Positions 1 to 7,709 of a DNA stretch of 18,265 bases are shown here, in pieces. The stretch spans positions 1 through 18,265 of the forward strand of contig JBCCTX010000153.1 in NCBI GenBank assembly GCA_039197765.1, read 5' to 3'. A program made the position numbers and the translations under genes. The notes beneath the pieces were generated by a model. The model was not told where the DNA came from, ran no database searches, and worked only from the letters and a program-made list of their open reading frames with translations. Source of the stretch: JBCCTX01 sp039197765. Lineage in GTDB: Bacteria > Bacteroidota > Bacteroidia > J057. Position 1 is the first letter of the stretch; each line of letters begins with the position of its first letter.

Positions 1-213
1 AGGCTATATAATTCCTACAAAATGAAGGGATTAGGATTTTTCCTATTCCAGATAAATAGAAACCCTAGGACCTAAGTGCCAAATAGGCCTTTAAAAGGGC
101 CGTAGACAGCATGGGATTCTACTAGTAATCTTTTTATCCACAAAGACCTTGGGCTTCCCTAAATGCATTACAGGTGCATGGTTGGGGAAGGGAAACTTCC
201 TATAATAGAGGGC
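1..213. other. Left-edge non-coding stretch
   Basis: No credible gene is visible on either strand before the terminator at 214-249. A small GC-rich hairpin (GGCCTT/AAGGGCC, 86-101) is present, but it has no T-tract and no gene near enough to explain it. The rest is AT-rich sequence with no feature I can name. Confidence 0.5.
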
Positions 214-249
214 AAAAAAAATATCCCCAGTCTTTGAACTGGAGATATT
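214..249 (-). terminator. Intrinsic terminator of the marR pair
   Basis: Read on the minus strand, the arms at 249-238 and 231-220 form a 12-bp stem with one U-G wobble and a 6-base loop. A run of eight U (A-run at 214-221 on the plus strand) follows directly. It lies about 30 bases after the stop codon of the second marR gene, as expected for a rho-independent terminator of that operon. Confidence 0.85.
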
Positions 250-279
250 CTATTATTTCCTGAATTGTCTGTTTAGGAC

Positions 280-738
280 CTAGTTCGAAGATAGTTTGGT
301 AAAGGTTTCCATTCCATTTACAAAATGGTTGAAGGTCTCCTCATCAAATGTATCTTTGAGCATATGAACCACCTCCTTGAGATGTTGGTTATACTCTTCG
401 AAGACTTCTTCCCCTTTCTTAGTTGCTTCTAGAAAGACTACTCTTCTATCTTCTTTGGAATTGGTTCTCTTTACAACTCTACGTTTCTCAGCCTTGTCAA
501 TAACGCTAGTGAGAGTACTTAGTTTGATATTAAAGTGCTCACTGATCGCTTTCATCTTCTGCGGTCCATTATCGATGATAAATTGCAAGATCTCCATTTC
601 CTGGCCTGTAATCTTGTACTTATCCATTATGAAGCGCTGTTCTTTGCGAAGAACGTTGTTCAACGTGATGATACTCTGCTCAAGGCGTTTCGTATCAGAT
701 GTATTAGGAGCTGGCCCTGGTTTTTCAGAAACATTCAT
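280..738 (-). CDS. MarR family transcriptional regulator (second of a tandem pair)
   Basis: A 152-residue winged-helix protein, the normal length for MarR. The recognition-helix region reads ISEHFNIKLSTLT, and the wing carries the family signature NSKEDRRVVFLEATKKG (about residues 95-111), where the DRR pattern is typical of MarR. Long flanking helices would form the dimer interface. It starts 26 bases after the stop of a paralogous marR gene and ends just before a strong terminator, so the two are very probably cotranscribed. By hand alignment the two proteins are roughly 44% identical, highest in the DNA-binding wing. MarR proteins usually repress their own operon and a nearby efflux or stress gene and respond to small ligands. 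No such target is visible here, so ligand and regulon are unknown. Confidence 0.88.
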   Translation of the reverse strand: MNVSEKPGPAPNTSDTKRLEQSIITLNNVLRKEQRFIMDKYKITGQEMEILQFIIDNGPQKMKAISEHFNIKLSTLTSVIDKAEKRRVVKRTNSKEDRRVVFLEATKKGEEVFEEYNQHLKEVVHMLKDTFDEETFNHFVNGMETFTKLSSN

Positions 739-764
739 AATTGCGTGTAATTTAGGTTTGAATA

Positions 765-1208
765 CTAGGGCTGTCCGGCGAACTCCGCCATTTTTTCTAG
801 CCCCTCAACAAGGATATCAAAGTGGTCATTTTCCATTTCCTGGGACATGAGCTGTGCCATGACCTGGATATGCTTTGTGTAATTCTCATATAAGCGTTGA
901 CCTTTCTTTGACACTTCTAGATAAACTACCCTGCGGTCTTCCTTAGAATTTTTACGCGCAACGTACTTTTGGGCCTCGATCTTATCAACGATATTAGTAA
1001 GGGTACTAAATTTCACATTGAAGTGCTCGCTGATTTCTTTCATTTTCTTTTTGCCATTCAATACAATCCATTGAATGATCTCCATCTCTATTCCAGAGAC
1101 GTTGTACCTAGCTTTAATGTACTGATAATGCTTTCTTTGAACTTCATTTAAGTCCATAAAGCTCCTGTGCAGCCGTTGGGTTAACGGCATAGCTTGCTGA
1201 TTTGACAT
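765..1208 (-). CDS. MarR family transcriptional regulator (first of a tandem pair)
   Basis: A 147-residue MarR-type regulator. The helix-turn-helix region reads MKEISEHFNVKFSTLTNIVD (about residues 61-80), followed by the wing motif NSKEDRRVVYLEVSKKG with the family DRR triplet. It is the promoter-proximal gene of a two-gene operon: a TTG-N20-TATATTTG promoter lies about 55 bases upstream, and the paralogous marR follows after 26 bases. The shared wing suggests that both proteins recognise similar DNA, either as homodimers competing for one site or as a heterodimer; that is inference. The upstream AT-rich region has short repeats that could be operators, so autoregulation is plausible. The inducing ligand is not predictable. 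Confidence 0.88.
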   Translation of the reverse strand: MSNQQAMPLTQRLHRSFMDLNEVQRKHYQYIKARYNVSGIEMEIIQWIVLNGKKKMKEISEHFNVKFSTLTNIVDKIEAQKYVARKNSKEDRRVVYLEVSKKGQRLYENYTKHIQVMAQLMSQEMENDHFDILVEGLEKMAEFAGQP

Positions 1209-1806
1209 GACACTCGACGATTAACTTTACAAATAGGGATTTAGAAATTTTCCATTTATTCGCAAATATAATATACGCAAATTGAAAATTCAAAATTTTT
1301 CCCAGCTTTATCTAATTAAAGTTTAGAAAAAAGTATGTATAATACTTGTTCATTTCAAAAGCCATAGAAATTTGCGATTAATAGATTTTGTGAGTACCTG
1401 TCCCACAATAAGGTAAACTCACAGGTATCAAATTACGCATAAACCTGTATTTATTAGAATAGAGGGACTAAATCACTAGGTAAGATAATCCTTAAAAATA
1501 ACCAATCTTTAAAATTTCTACGTTACGGATTGGAATATTCCATAACCAATGGAAACTTTAGCGATTACTAATTCATTTTTTTAAAATACTTTTCACTGGC
1601 ATATTTAAATGTATGGTATGTTCATATTACTGTGCGAATGGAATATACCCATTACATTGTTTAGTGATATTGAACATATTGGACCTGAGATAGGTTGCTA
1701 GGTCTTGATGTCAGAAAAAAGTCATTTTAGTTGAAAAAATATCAAATAAAGAAAATAAAATTCTTCTATACATTATTCTAGTCAAGAATTACCTAAGTCC
1801 TTCCAT
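1209..1806. other. 598-base AT-rich intergenic region
   Basis: No convincing gene on either strand. It holds the marR promoter at its left end, two interleaved inverted repeats (1390-1427), a perfect 12-base palindrome TGGAATATTCCA (1531-1542) and a related imperfect palindrome at 1638-1652. Near the right end, just after the histidine kinase stop, ATTCT/AGAAT arms could give only a weak hairpin. No tRNA-like or rRNA-like sequence was seen. Confidence 0.5.
1263..1293 (-). promoter_or_regulatory. Bacteroidota-type promoter for the marR pair
   Basis: On the minus strand a TTG (1293-1291) is followed after exactly 20 bases by TATATTTG (1270-1263), which matches the Bacteroidota consensus TTG / TAnnTTTG. 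The predicted start near 1256 gives a leader of about 48 bases before the ATG at 1208. The near-direct repeat CGCAAATATA (1261) / CGCAAATTGA (1276) overlaps the promoter and could serve as an operator, but this is only suggestive. Confidence 0.7.
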
Positions 1807-3390
1807 TTATTCTATTACTTTTTGTGATAATTCTTTTTGGATAGGTGTACTAGAGGGAATATAAAGAGAGAAGGTACTTCCTTTGCCAAAATCGCTCACT
1901 AAGGAAAGGGTTCCTCCTAATTTTTCTGTTCCCTGCTTTACAATATACAAGCCTAACCCTGTTCCTTTAGATTTTTTGTTGCCCCGATAGAACATGGTAA
2001 AAACTTTGACCTGGATTTCTGGCTTTATTCCTTCTCCATTGTCTGCCACCTCAATATGAATTCCCAAGTCTTGGGGAATGATTTTGACGGATACCCGATG
2101 AAGTTGACTCCCTTCTCTTTTATACTTAATGGCATTTACAATCAAGTTTTGAAGAATGGTCGTCAAGGTATTTTTATCTGAATAAAATTCATGAGAGTCT
2201 GCTACAGAAATATCAAATTCTACTTTTCTACTCTCAGGCATATGCTGCAAGCTAAAGAGAATGTCTTCCACCAATTCCTTACAGTTTACCTGTTCAATAA
2301 TTAAGTCAGCCTTATTTAGCCTTGTTACATGTAGAAGATCGATCAGGGCTTGGTCCAATTTATCGGTACTCGTTAGTGCCATATGTATGTATTGGCTGAT
2401 TTCGGGCTGCTGGCAATTCTGTAAAGCTATATCCAGGATGCCCTTTACTGAGGCTAGTGGTCCTTTTAGGTCATGGGTAGCCTTGTATAGGAACAAGTCC
2501 ATTTGTTCGTTCCGCTCCTTCAGTTGGTGCTCGACATCTTTCAGCTCCGTTATTTCTGTAATGGACCCAATAATTGTCACCTGATCATCTTCCCATTCTT
2601 TGATGGAAGATAAATTTACCAAAGTCGGCAAATTCGTACCATCCTTTCGGCGAAATACCAATTCATAGGTTTGTTTAGTGTCTAGCAACCAAGAGGAAGC
2701 AGGTAAGGAGATAGGGGTAATGAGGTCAAAAATCGAAGTATTACTGACTTCTTCGAGTTTAAAGCCTAATAAATGAGAGAACTGTTGGTTGACGTATTGA
2801 ACCTTACCCTCTCCATTTACTTCAAAAATAGGGATGGGGCCATATTCTGAAAGCTGGGCCATGGCCCGAATCCGCTTTCCAGAGCGATTGCGATAGTCTA
2901 GGATGATCCCATTGGAAAGCAATAGCAGAAGCATCCAGGGAACCTGAGAGTAGGCGTGAATAATTTCTTTTGGGGAAAGGCTACTAATGAGCAGTAAGCC
3001 AAGGCTAAGGATCCCAGCAAACCACCAATAGCGCATTACGGGCTGCATCAATACAGCCGCCAATCCAATGAATAACCACAGTTGAAACCAGTAGGGAAGT
3101 TCTGAAGGGTTGCGGTAAATCAATACAAGCAACCAGGCGCCTAGGACCATATAGGTAAGAGAGGTAAAGGAATAGAAACGGGTTTTCGTCTTTCGGTCAG
3201 AAGAGGGTAGAGCAGCTACACCAAACATGGCTAAGGTGATTAAAGCTCTAGCCCAAAGGGGATCCCAGGGATCTGTTAGGATAGATCGCAGGTAAAGGCC
3301 TGAAATTAAAACCAGAATGCCCCCAAACAATAAGGCATATTGTATAACCCGAGGGAATCGAAGTTTGGTGCGGGGTCCTGGTTCTTTCAT
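1807..3390 (-). CDS. Membrane-bound PAS domain sensor histidine kinase
   Basis: About 527 residues from the ATG at 3390; an in-frame TTG at 3399 that overlaps the upstream stop would add three residues (numbering below counts from that TTG). Five or six hydrophobic segments (about 20-167) form the membrane input region. A PAS domain follows (about 180-285) with the R-R-K-D-G-T strand. The kinase core has the HisKA box KATHDLKGPLASVKG with phospho-accepting H309, the N box LQNLIVNAIKY (N418, N422), the G1 box DNGEGI (D453) and the G2 box GTGLGLYIVK (479-488). All catalytic motifs are intact. It should phosphorylate a response regulator in answer to a membrane or cytoplasmic signal, but no response regulator is encoded nearby. 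It directly follows the secreted protease gene, so cotranscription and translational coupling are likely. The ligand is unknown. Confidence 0.9.
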   Translation of the reverse strand: MKEPGPRTKLRFPRVIQYALLFGGILVLISGLYLRSILTDPWDPLWARALITLAMFGVAALPSSDRKTKTRFYSFTSLTYMVLGAWLLVLIYRNPSELPYWFQLWLFIGLAAVLMQPVMRYWWFAGILSLGLLLISSLSPKEIIHAYSQVPWMLLLLLSNGIILDYRNRSGKRIRAMAQLSEYGPIPIFEVNGEGKVQYVNQQFSHLLGFKLEEVSNTSIFDLITPISLPASSWLLDTKQTYELVFRRKDGTNLPTLVNLSSIKEWEDDQVTIIGSITEITELKDVEHQLKERNEQMDLFLYKATHDLKGPLASVKGILDIALQNCQQPEISQYIHMALTSTDKLDQALIDLLHVTRLNKADLIIEQVNCKELVEDILFSLQHMPESRKVEFDISVADSHEFYSDKNTLTTILQNLIVNAIKYKREGSQLHRVSVKIIPQDLGIHIEVADNGEGIKPEIQVKVFTMFYRGNKKSKGTGLGLYIVKQGTEKLGGTLSLVSDFGKGSTFSLYIPSSTPIQKELSQKVIE

Positions 3391-3395
3391 TTCGA

Positions 3396-5588
3396 TCAAC
3401 GGTGTAGCAGTACTTTTTTGTAGTGCGTTTCCCCCTTGTATTGTATTCTCACAATATAGCTCCCGGCTGGGAAAGGGTCAAGGTTTATTTCTGCAAAGTC
3501 ATCACCTAGGCTGTATCCATACTCTCCTACTTTTTGCCCAACAGAATTAAACAGGGAAAAGGATGCAGGATGAGTCAGGATACCTTCATAGGAAACAAAA
3601 AGTTTGCCAATGACTGGGTTCGGATATACCTGCCAAGAATCTGGCTGTAGAGCTCCTGGTGTAGAGGTAACGACAGATGGACTAGGGCAATCACTTACCA
3701 ACAAAATATCATCCAGGTAGATATTATTTCCAAAATCATTCACCACCTCAAAGGCTACTCTCACATCAGCTTCTCCAGCAAACTGACTTAAATCTACCGT
3801 TAAACACTCGGCAAACCCATTGGTATTGCCACACCAGTCTGCATCTTCTATAGGGATGAAGTCCTCATCGATTGGGGTATTGGTGGCAAATGCTCCTTGT
3901 CCATTTTCGGCTATCTGAAGCACTTTAATCGGGAAGGAATTGCCTCCATCTAGCGAAATAAATAAGTTGAGAGAGTCTCTATCTACCGATGAGAAGGGGC
4001 GATAGGCATGGCGAAAATGGAGTTTGACATTCCTTCTACCACTGAGGTTGATTTGAGGAGTAATCAAACGATCCTTTTGGCCCAAAAATCTGTATTCGAA
4101 GCCCTGAACTCGAACGGACTTGACTCCTTCTGTATTTCCCCCAGTCTCGAATAACTCCCAGGTTATCCCAGCATCGGGATTATCCACCCGCCAATCACCG
4201 ATTACTGTTTCAAAATTTTGGATAAAAAAGGTATCTCTTCCCGCAGTGTTTACCGTTATCAATCCATCTTTCCGCATTTGATCAGAGCCCTGCGAATTAG
4301 AAACTGTAAGCGAAACTGGATAGGTCCCCGGTTCCGAATAAAATACACTTGGGTTTTGGAGGGTAGAAGAACTCGGACTTCCTCCTGGGAAATCCCATCG
4401 CCAGGAATTGGGGGCATTTTGAGAACGATCTACGAATTGAATGCTTCTTCCTGTACAACTTGAGGCAGAACTCAACTCAAAATTTGCAATAGGGGTAACA
4501 GGATTAATTTGACAGCGGTCGGAATTTAGGAGGTTTGCCCTTCTAGAGGCATTTTGAAGGACTATTCTCATCCGATCTACTTGACAATGCGTGAAGGTAT
4601 TCATGCAGATATCATCCGTGTATTGCATGAAGTTTTCGAGCATATTGCGAGAGCCACAAGATTCCTCAAAGATCGGACAGCCAAATACCTCGCCGGAAGA
4701 AGAAGGGGTATCATCACAGTAATCATCCACATTACAATTTCCGTCCCCCCAAACGTGAATGAGCCCTAGGAAGTGCCCCATTTCATGTGTAGTGGTTCTT
4801 CCTTGCGTATAAGGTTCCTGCAGATTTCCGATTCGCCCAAAAACTCTATAGTGAACGGCTAGTCCATCTGTTCTTGCGTCTCTGTTGAGGTTGAGTCCAT
4901 TGAGACTGGGAACAAAGGGAAGTTGAGCAAGCCCCAAAATACTCCTACCCTGTTCACTACTGAGTGCACTTACCCAAATATTAATGTAGGATTCTGGATC
5001 CCAGATGGTCGAAGGTTGGATCGTGGTTTTTAGGTACTCTCCGGTAAAAGGCGGAGGGCTAAAACCCGCAGATAGTCTATTGACCCGATTAACTCCTGGT
5101 TCCTCCATGATATTCCCCTCAGGATTAACTTTTGCCATGCAGAATTCGATTTGCGCATCTGCTCCATTGGGGCTATCATTGAACCCCAGGGTACCGGGCT
5201 TCTTCCGAAAATCTTCGTTCAGTACCTCTATTTGGGAAAGTATTTGATCGTAAGAGAGGTTGAGTCCTTCGCCAACTTCTTCTCCATCATGTATAATATG
5301 GACGACTATTGGTAGGGAAAAGGATGCGTTAATATTCTGTCTACTGGACGATACAGAAACCCCATCTAACCATTTTTCAAATTCCTCTTGTTCTTGATTC
5401 GTATTGAGAAGTTCCTGGTATTCCTGAGTGTAACATCTTATCCAATCATTAGCAGGCAAGGTAGGTGTCGAGGGAGAAGGCTTTTGTCCGGTAGCTGCTG
5501 TAAAAAACCCTAATAAACCGATTAAAAGCAAGGCAAAAAGTTTTAGAAAAGCACCCCTCCCGCGCGTTTCTCTGGATTCCATATACAT
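3396..5588 (-). CDS. Secreted M43-type (pappalysin-like) metalloprotease with PKD domain and T9SS sorting tail
   Basis: A 730-residue protein; an ATG two codons later (5582) is an equally good start. An N-terminal signal peptide (hydrophobic stretch about 14-31) precedes a zinc protease domain with HEMGHFLGLIH, the full HExxHxxGxxH motif (zinc ligands H268, H272, H278; catalytic E269). M321 in NFMQYTDD is the likely Met-turn, and cysteine-rich loops around 285-350 suggest disulfides. A PKD-type beta domain follows (about 366-448), then a jelly-roll-like region ending with YLDDILL, and a C-terminal type IX sorting domain (about 655-730) with the YPNP start and a final KKVLLHR. It is therefore expected to be exported by Sec, passed through the T9SS and attached to or released from the surface, digesting proteins. 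The histidine kinase gene starts at or just after its stop. The substrate cannot be predicted. Confidence 0.9.
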   Translation of the reverse strand: MYMESRETRGRGAFLKLFALLLIGLLGFFTAATGQKPSPSTPTLPANDWIRCYTQEYQELLNTNQEQEEFEKWLDGVSVSSSRQNINASFSLPIVVHIIHDGEEVGEGLNLSYDQILSQIEVLNEDFRKKPGTLGFNDSPNGADAQIEFCMAKVNPEGNIMEEPGVNRVNRLSAGFSPPPFTGEYLKTTIQPSTIWDPESYINIWVSALSSEQGRSILGLAQLPFVPSLNGLNLNRDARTDGLAVHYRVFGRIGNLQEPYTQGRTTTHEMGHFLGLIHVWGDGNCNVDDYCDDTPSSSGEVFGCPIFEESCGSRNMLENFMQYTDDICMNTFTHCQVDRMRIVLQNASRRANLLNSDRCQINPVTPIANFELSSASSCTGRSIQFVDRSQNAPNSWRWDFPGGSPSSSTLQNPSVFYSEPGTYPVSLTVSNSQGSDQMRKDGLITVNTAGRDTFFIQNFETVIGDWRVDNPDAGITWELFETGGNTEGVKSVRVQGFEYRFLGQKDRLITPQINLSGRRNVKLHFRHAYRPFSSVDRDSLNLFISLDGGNSFPIKVLQIAENGQGAFATNTPIDEDFIPIEDADWCGNTNGFAECLTVDLSQFAGEADVRVAFEVVNDFGNNIYLDDILLVSDCPSPSVVTSTPGALQPDSWQVYPNPVIGKLFVSYEGILTHPASFSLFNSVGQKVGEYGYSLGDDFAEINLDPFPAGSYIVRIQYKGETHYKKVLLHR

Positions 5589-5640
5589 ACAAGTTTAACG
5601 AAAAAATTTATCTTAACTTATATAAAAAAAAATGCTGAAA

Positions 5641-5667
5641 GCCCCAACGAAATGGTTTTCGTGGGGC
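5641..5667 (-). other. GC-rich hairpin between panC and the protease gene
   Basis: GCCCCAACGAAA (5641-5652) and TTTCGTGGGGC (5657-5667) pair with one bulged A and a 4-base loop. On the minus strand a T9 tract occurs only about ten bases after the stem, so it is a poor fit to a standard terminator. It could instead be a structure in the 5' leader of the protease transcript. Confidence 0.45.
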
Positions 5668-5684
5668 CTCCAGGGAAGTAAATG

Positions 5685-5730
5685 AAAAACCCTCGGAAAA
5701 TTTTGAATTCGAATTATTTCCAGGGTTTTT
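5685..5730. terminator. Terminator-like hairpin downstream of panC
   Basis: AAAAACCCT-C-GGAAA (5685-5699) pairs with TTTCCAGGGTTTTT (5717-5730) with one bulged C; the AT-rich interior can fold further. The stem is flanked by A5 on the left and T7 on the right, so it can end transcription in both directions. On the minus strand it lies about 140 bases after the panC stop and before the protease gene, which separates the two transcription units. Confidence 0.65.
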
Positions 5731-5871
5731 TTCTTACCAGAGTATATCGAAAAAATGGGCTTTTAATCAATATTTTGAGAAGTAAACTTACGTAAGGAGG
5801 CTGGAAAATCCAACCCTGTAATGAATTATTTGCATCAACTGATCAATACGGTTCCCGAACTGTAACCATTA

Positions 5872-6717
5872 CTACATTGACAAGGACATGTTATCAATAA
5901 GACGGGTATTGCCTAGGTAGGCTGCAATGAAGGCGTGGGGAGTATTCTGAGGCGTAAGAGAAGAGATTTCCTCCAACGTCAATGCGTGCAAGATTTGGAA
6001 ATAGTCTAGTCTTAACAAAGGATAAGCTTTCAGCGCTTCCTGGGCAAATTGCTGTGCTTTAGCAACAGAGGATTGCCTACCGGCAAACTCTTTGACTGAA
6101 TTCAATGTTTCATATAATCCAAGTGCCTGGGTTCTCTCTTTGGAGCTAAGATAGGCATTGCGGGAACTCATGGCTAGGCCATCAGATTCCCGAACGATAG
6201 GGCAAGGAACTATTTCAATGGGAAAGTGGAGTTCTTCCACCAATTTTTTAATCAGCATACATTGCTGATAATCCTTTAAGCCAAAATAAGCTCTGTCTGG
6301 CTGTACAAGGTTAAACAAAATACTTACAACCTGAAGGACTCCTTCTAGGTGCCCAGGACGGCTGTAGCCTTCCAGTCGTTCTCCCCATTTATGGATTTTG
6401 AATTGAAGAAAGGTATTTGACGAATAAATGTCGGATACTTCAGGTTGAAAAACACAATCGACCCCAAGGGAAGCTAATAACGCATGATCCTCCTCATGGG
6501 TTCGAGGGTATTTATCTAAGTCTTCATCTGGTGCAAATTGTGTCGGATTTACGAAAATACTTACAGTTGTAACCGTATTATCCTTTACGGATTGCCGAAT
6601 GAGACTAGCGTGCCCTTGGTGTAAAGCTCCCATAGTTGGGACAAATCCCAGGACCTTTTCAGCAGGCAACGAAGACCTGTATTCACGAAGTTTAATGACT
6701 TCCCGAATAATTTCCAT
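5872..6717 (-). CDS. panC: Pantothenate synthetase (pantoate--beta-alanine ligase)
   Basis: PanC joins pantoate and beta-alanine using ATP (through a pantoyl-adenylate) to make pantothenate, the precursor of coenzyme A, in the cytoplasm. The 281 residues match the usual family length. The nucleotidyl-transferase signature is clear: PTMGALHQGH with the HxGH box at 33-36, FVNPTQF (55-61), FGLKDYQQ (145-152, ATP and pantoate site) and the KMSKS-like loop LAMSSRNAYLS (181-191). The start is an ATG at 6717; upstream sequence is shared with the divergent GT5-like gene. It lies alone on its strand: panB and panD are not adjacent in this window. A terminator-like hairpin follows about 140 bases after the stop. 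No damaged residue was noticed, so it should be active. Confidence 0.97.
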   Translation of the reverse strand: MEIIREVIKLREYRSSLPAEKVLGFVPTMGALHQGHASLIRQSVKDNTVTTVSIFVNPTQFAPDEDLDKYPRTHEEDHALLASLGVDCVFQPEVSDIYSSNTFLQFKIHKWGERLEGYSRPGHLEGVLQVVSILFNLVQPDRAYFGLKDYQQCMLIKKLVEELHFPIEIVPCPIVRESDGLAMSSRNAYLSSKERTQALGLYETLNSVKEFAGRQSSVAKAQQFAQEALKAYPLLRLDYFQILHALTLEEISSLTPQNTPHAFIAAYLGNTRLIDNMSLSM

Positions 6718-6773
6718 GAACGCTTACCTTTTATAATAATGGAATTAAACTCAGTGAAATAAAGAAACATCTT

Positions 6774-6804
6774 TTGTCAATCCAAATAATTTTTTATATT
6801 TTTG
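6774..6804 (+). promoter_or_regulatory. Bacteroidota-type promoter for the GT5-like/DUF4270 operon
   Basis: TTG (6774-6776) is followed by TATTTTTG (6797-6804) after 20 bases, fitting TTG / TAnnTTTG. The predicted transcription start is near 6812, about 80 bases before the preferred ATG at 6894. It sits in the divergent gap with panC. No equally good minus-strand promoter was found there for panC. Confidence 0.65.
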
Positions 6805-6893
6805 CAATGATTTTGAGCCATTTATTACAACCTCCCTCCTGGGTTTATTTGGCTTTTTGAGAGATGACACATCTTAAACCAAGCACTATTCTT

Positions 6894-7709
6894 ATGAGCA
6901 CAAAGTTAAGGATCCTCTTCGTAACTTCAGAGATAGACCCCTTTCTGAAGTTGAGTACTGCCGCAGATCTTATCCGTTTACTCCCACAAAAACTACAAGA
7001 AAAGGGTCATGAGATCCGTATTTTCATGCCAAAATTCGGTGTGATTAACGAACGGAGAAACCGCCTCCATGAAGTAGTTAGGCTTTCGGGAATAAATATT
7101 CGCGTGGCGGGAGAGGAAAAGCCTCTTACAATCAAAGTAGCTTCCATACCCAATGCAAAGCTTCAGGTATACTTTTTAGACAACGAAGACTACTTCAAGC
7201 GTAGGTCTGTTCTCACCGATTCAAAGAATAAGTTTCACATTGACAATGATGAGCGTTCTATATTTTTCTGCAAGGGAGTAATAGAAACCGTGAAAAAATT
7301 GGGATGGCCTCCCAACATCATTCACTGTCATGACTGGATGACATCATTTATTCCCTTATATTTGCGCACACATTACAAGGACGATCCGATGTTTAAGAAT
7401 ACAAAAACTGTATTCACAGTGTACAACAACGGATTTGAGGCGGATCTTCCTTCCGATTTCATCAACAAAGTGCGCGTGGATGGAATCAATGATGACACAT
7501 TAGACAACTTCAAGGAAAACAATTACGTTGGAGTGTGCAAAGGTGGAATCGCCTTGTCTGATGTTGTTACCAAAGGACATCCAGAAATTGACGAAAAATT
7601 AGAACAATACATTGAGCAGACCAAGGATCGAAAAATCTACATTGATGCTGATGACAAGGATTCCTACGTGGAAGGCTATCACCAGCTGTATGAAGCAATT
7701 GCGAGTTAA
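6894..7709 (+). CDS. Glycogen/starch synthase catalytic-domain protein (GT5-like, N-terminal half only)
   Basis: About 271 residues from the ATG at 6894; an in-frame ATG at 6864 would add ten residues (MTHLKPSTIL) that do not look like the GT5 fold, so I prefer the second start. It opens with the GT-B beta strand KLRILFVTSE and keeps the HCHDWMTS segment and FTVYN strand of starch synthases. A bacterial GlgA is near 480 residues with two Rossmann domains; here only the N-terminal domain and a charged tail are present. The donor loop KTGGLADV of GlgA reads KLSTAADL (residues 19-26), and the His of FTVHN is Tyr. An ADP-glucose-dependent synthase activity is therefore doubtful. It overlaps the DUF4270 gene by 20 bases, a pairing I recall as common in Bacteroidota. 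A structural, regulatory or altered-substrate role is possible; function is unknown. Confidence 0.85.
   Translation: MSTKLRILFVTSEIDPFLKLSTAADLIRLLPQKLQEKGHEIRIFMPKFGVINERRNRLHEVVRLSGINIRVAGEEKPLTIKVASIPNAKLQVYFLDNEDYFKRRSVLTDSKNKFHIDNDERSIFFCKGVIETVKKLGWPPNIIHCHDWMTSFIPLYLRTHYKDDPMFKNTKTVFTVYNNGFEADLPSDFINKVRVDGINDDTLDNFKENNYVGVCKGGIALSDVVTKGHPEIDEKLEQYIEQTKDRKIYIDADDKDSYVEGYHQLYEAIAS

Noticed and set aside
86..101. GGCCTTTAAAAGGGCC hairpin as a terminator or attenuator
   Set aside because: The stem is only six pairs with a wobble, has no T-tract on either strand, and no gene ends nearby.
377..850. Plus-strand 157-residue frame across the marR genes
   Set aside because: It is antisense to two clear MarR proteins, spans their junction and resembles no family; it is a shadow frame.
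1209..1806. Possible tRNA, ncRNA gene or insertion sequence remnant in the long gap
   Set aside because: No cloverleaf, no transposase fragment, and no terminal inverted repeat pair with a target duplication could be found; only short repeats are present.
7612..7689. Longer N-terminus for the DUF4270 protein
   Set aside because: These codons overlap the end of the GT5-like gene in another frame and would bury the lipoprotein signal peptide; the start at 7690 is better.
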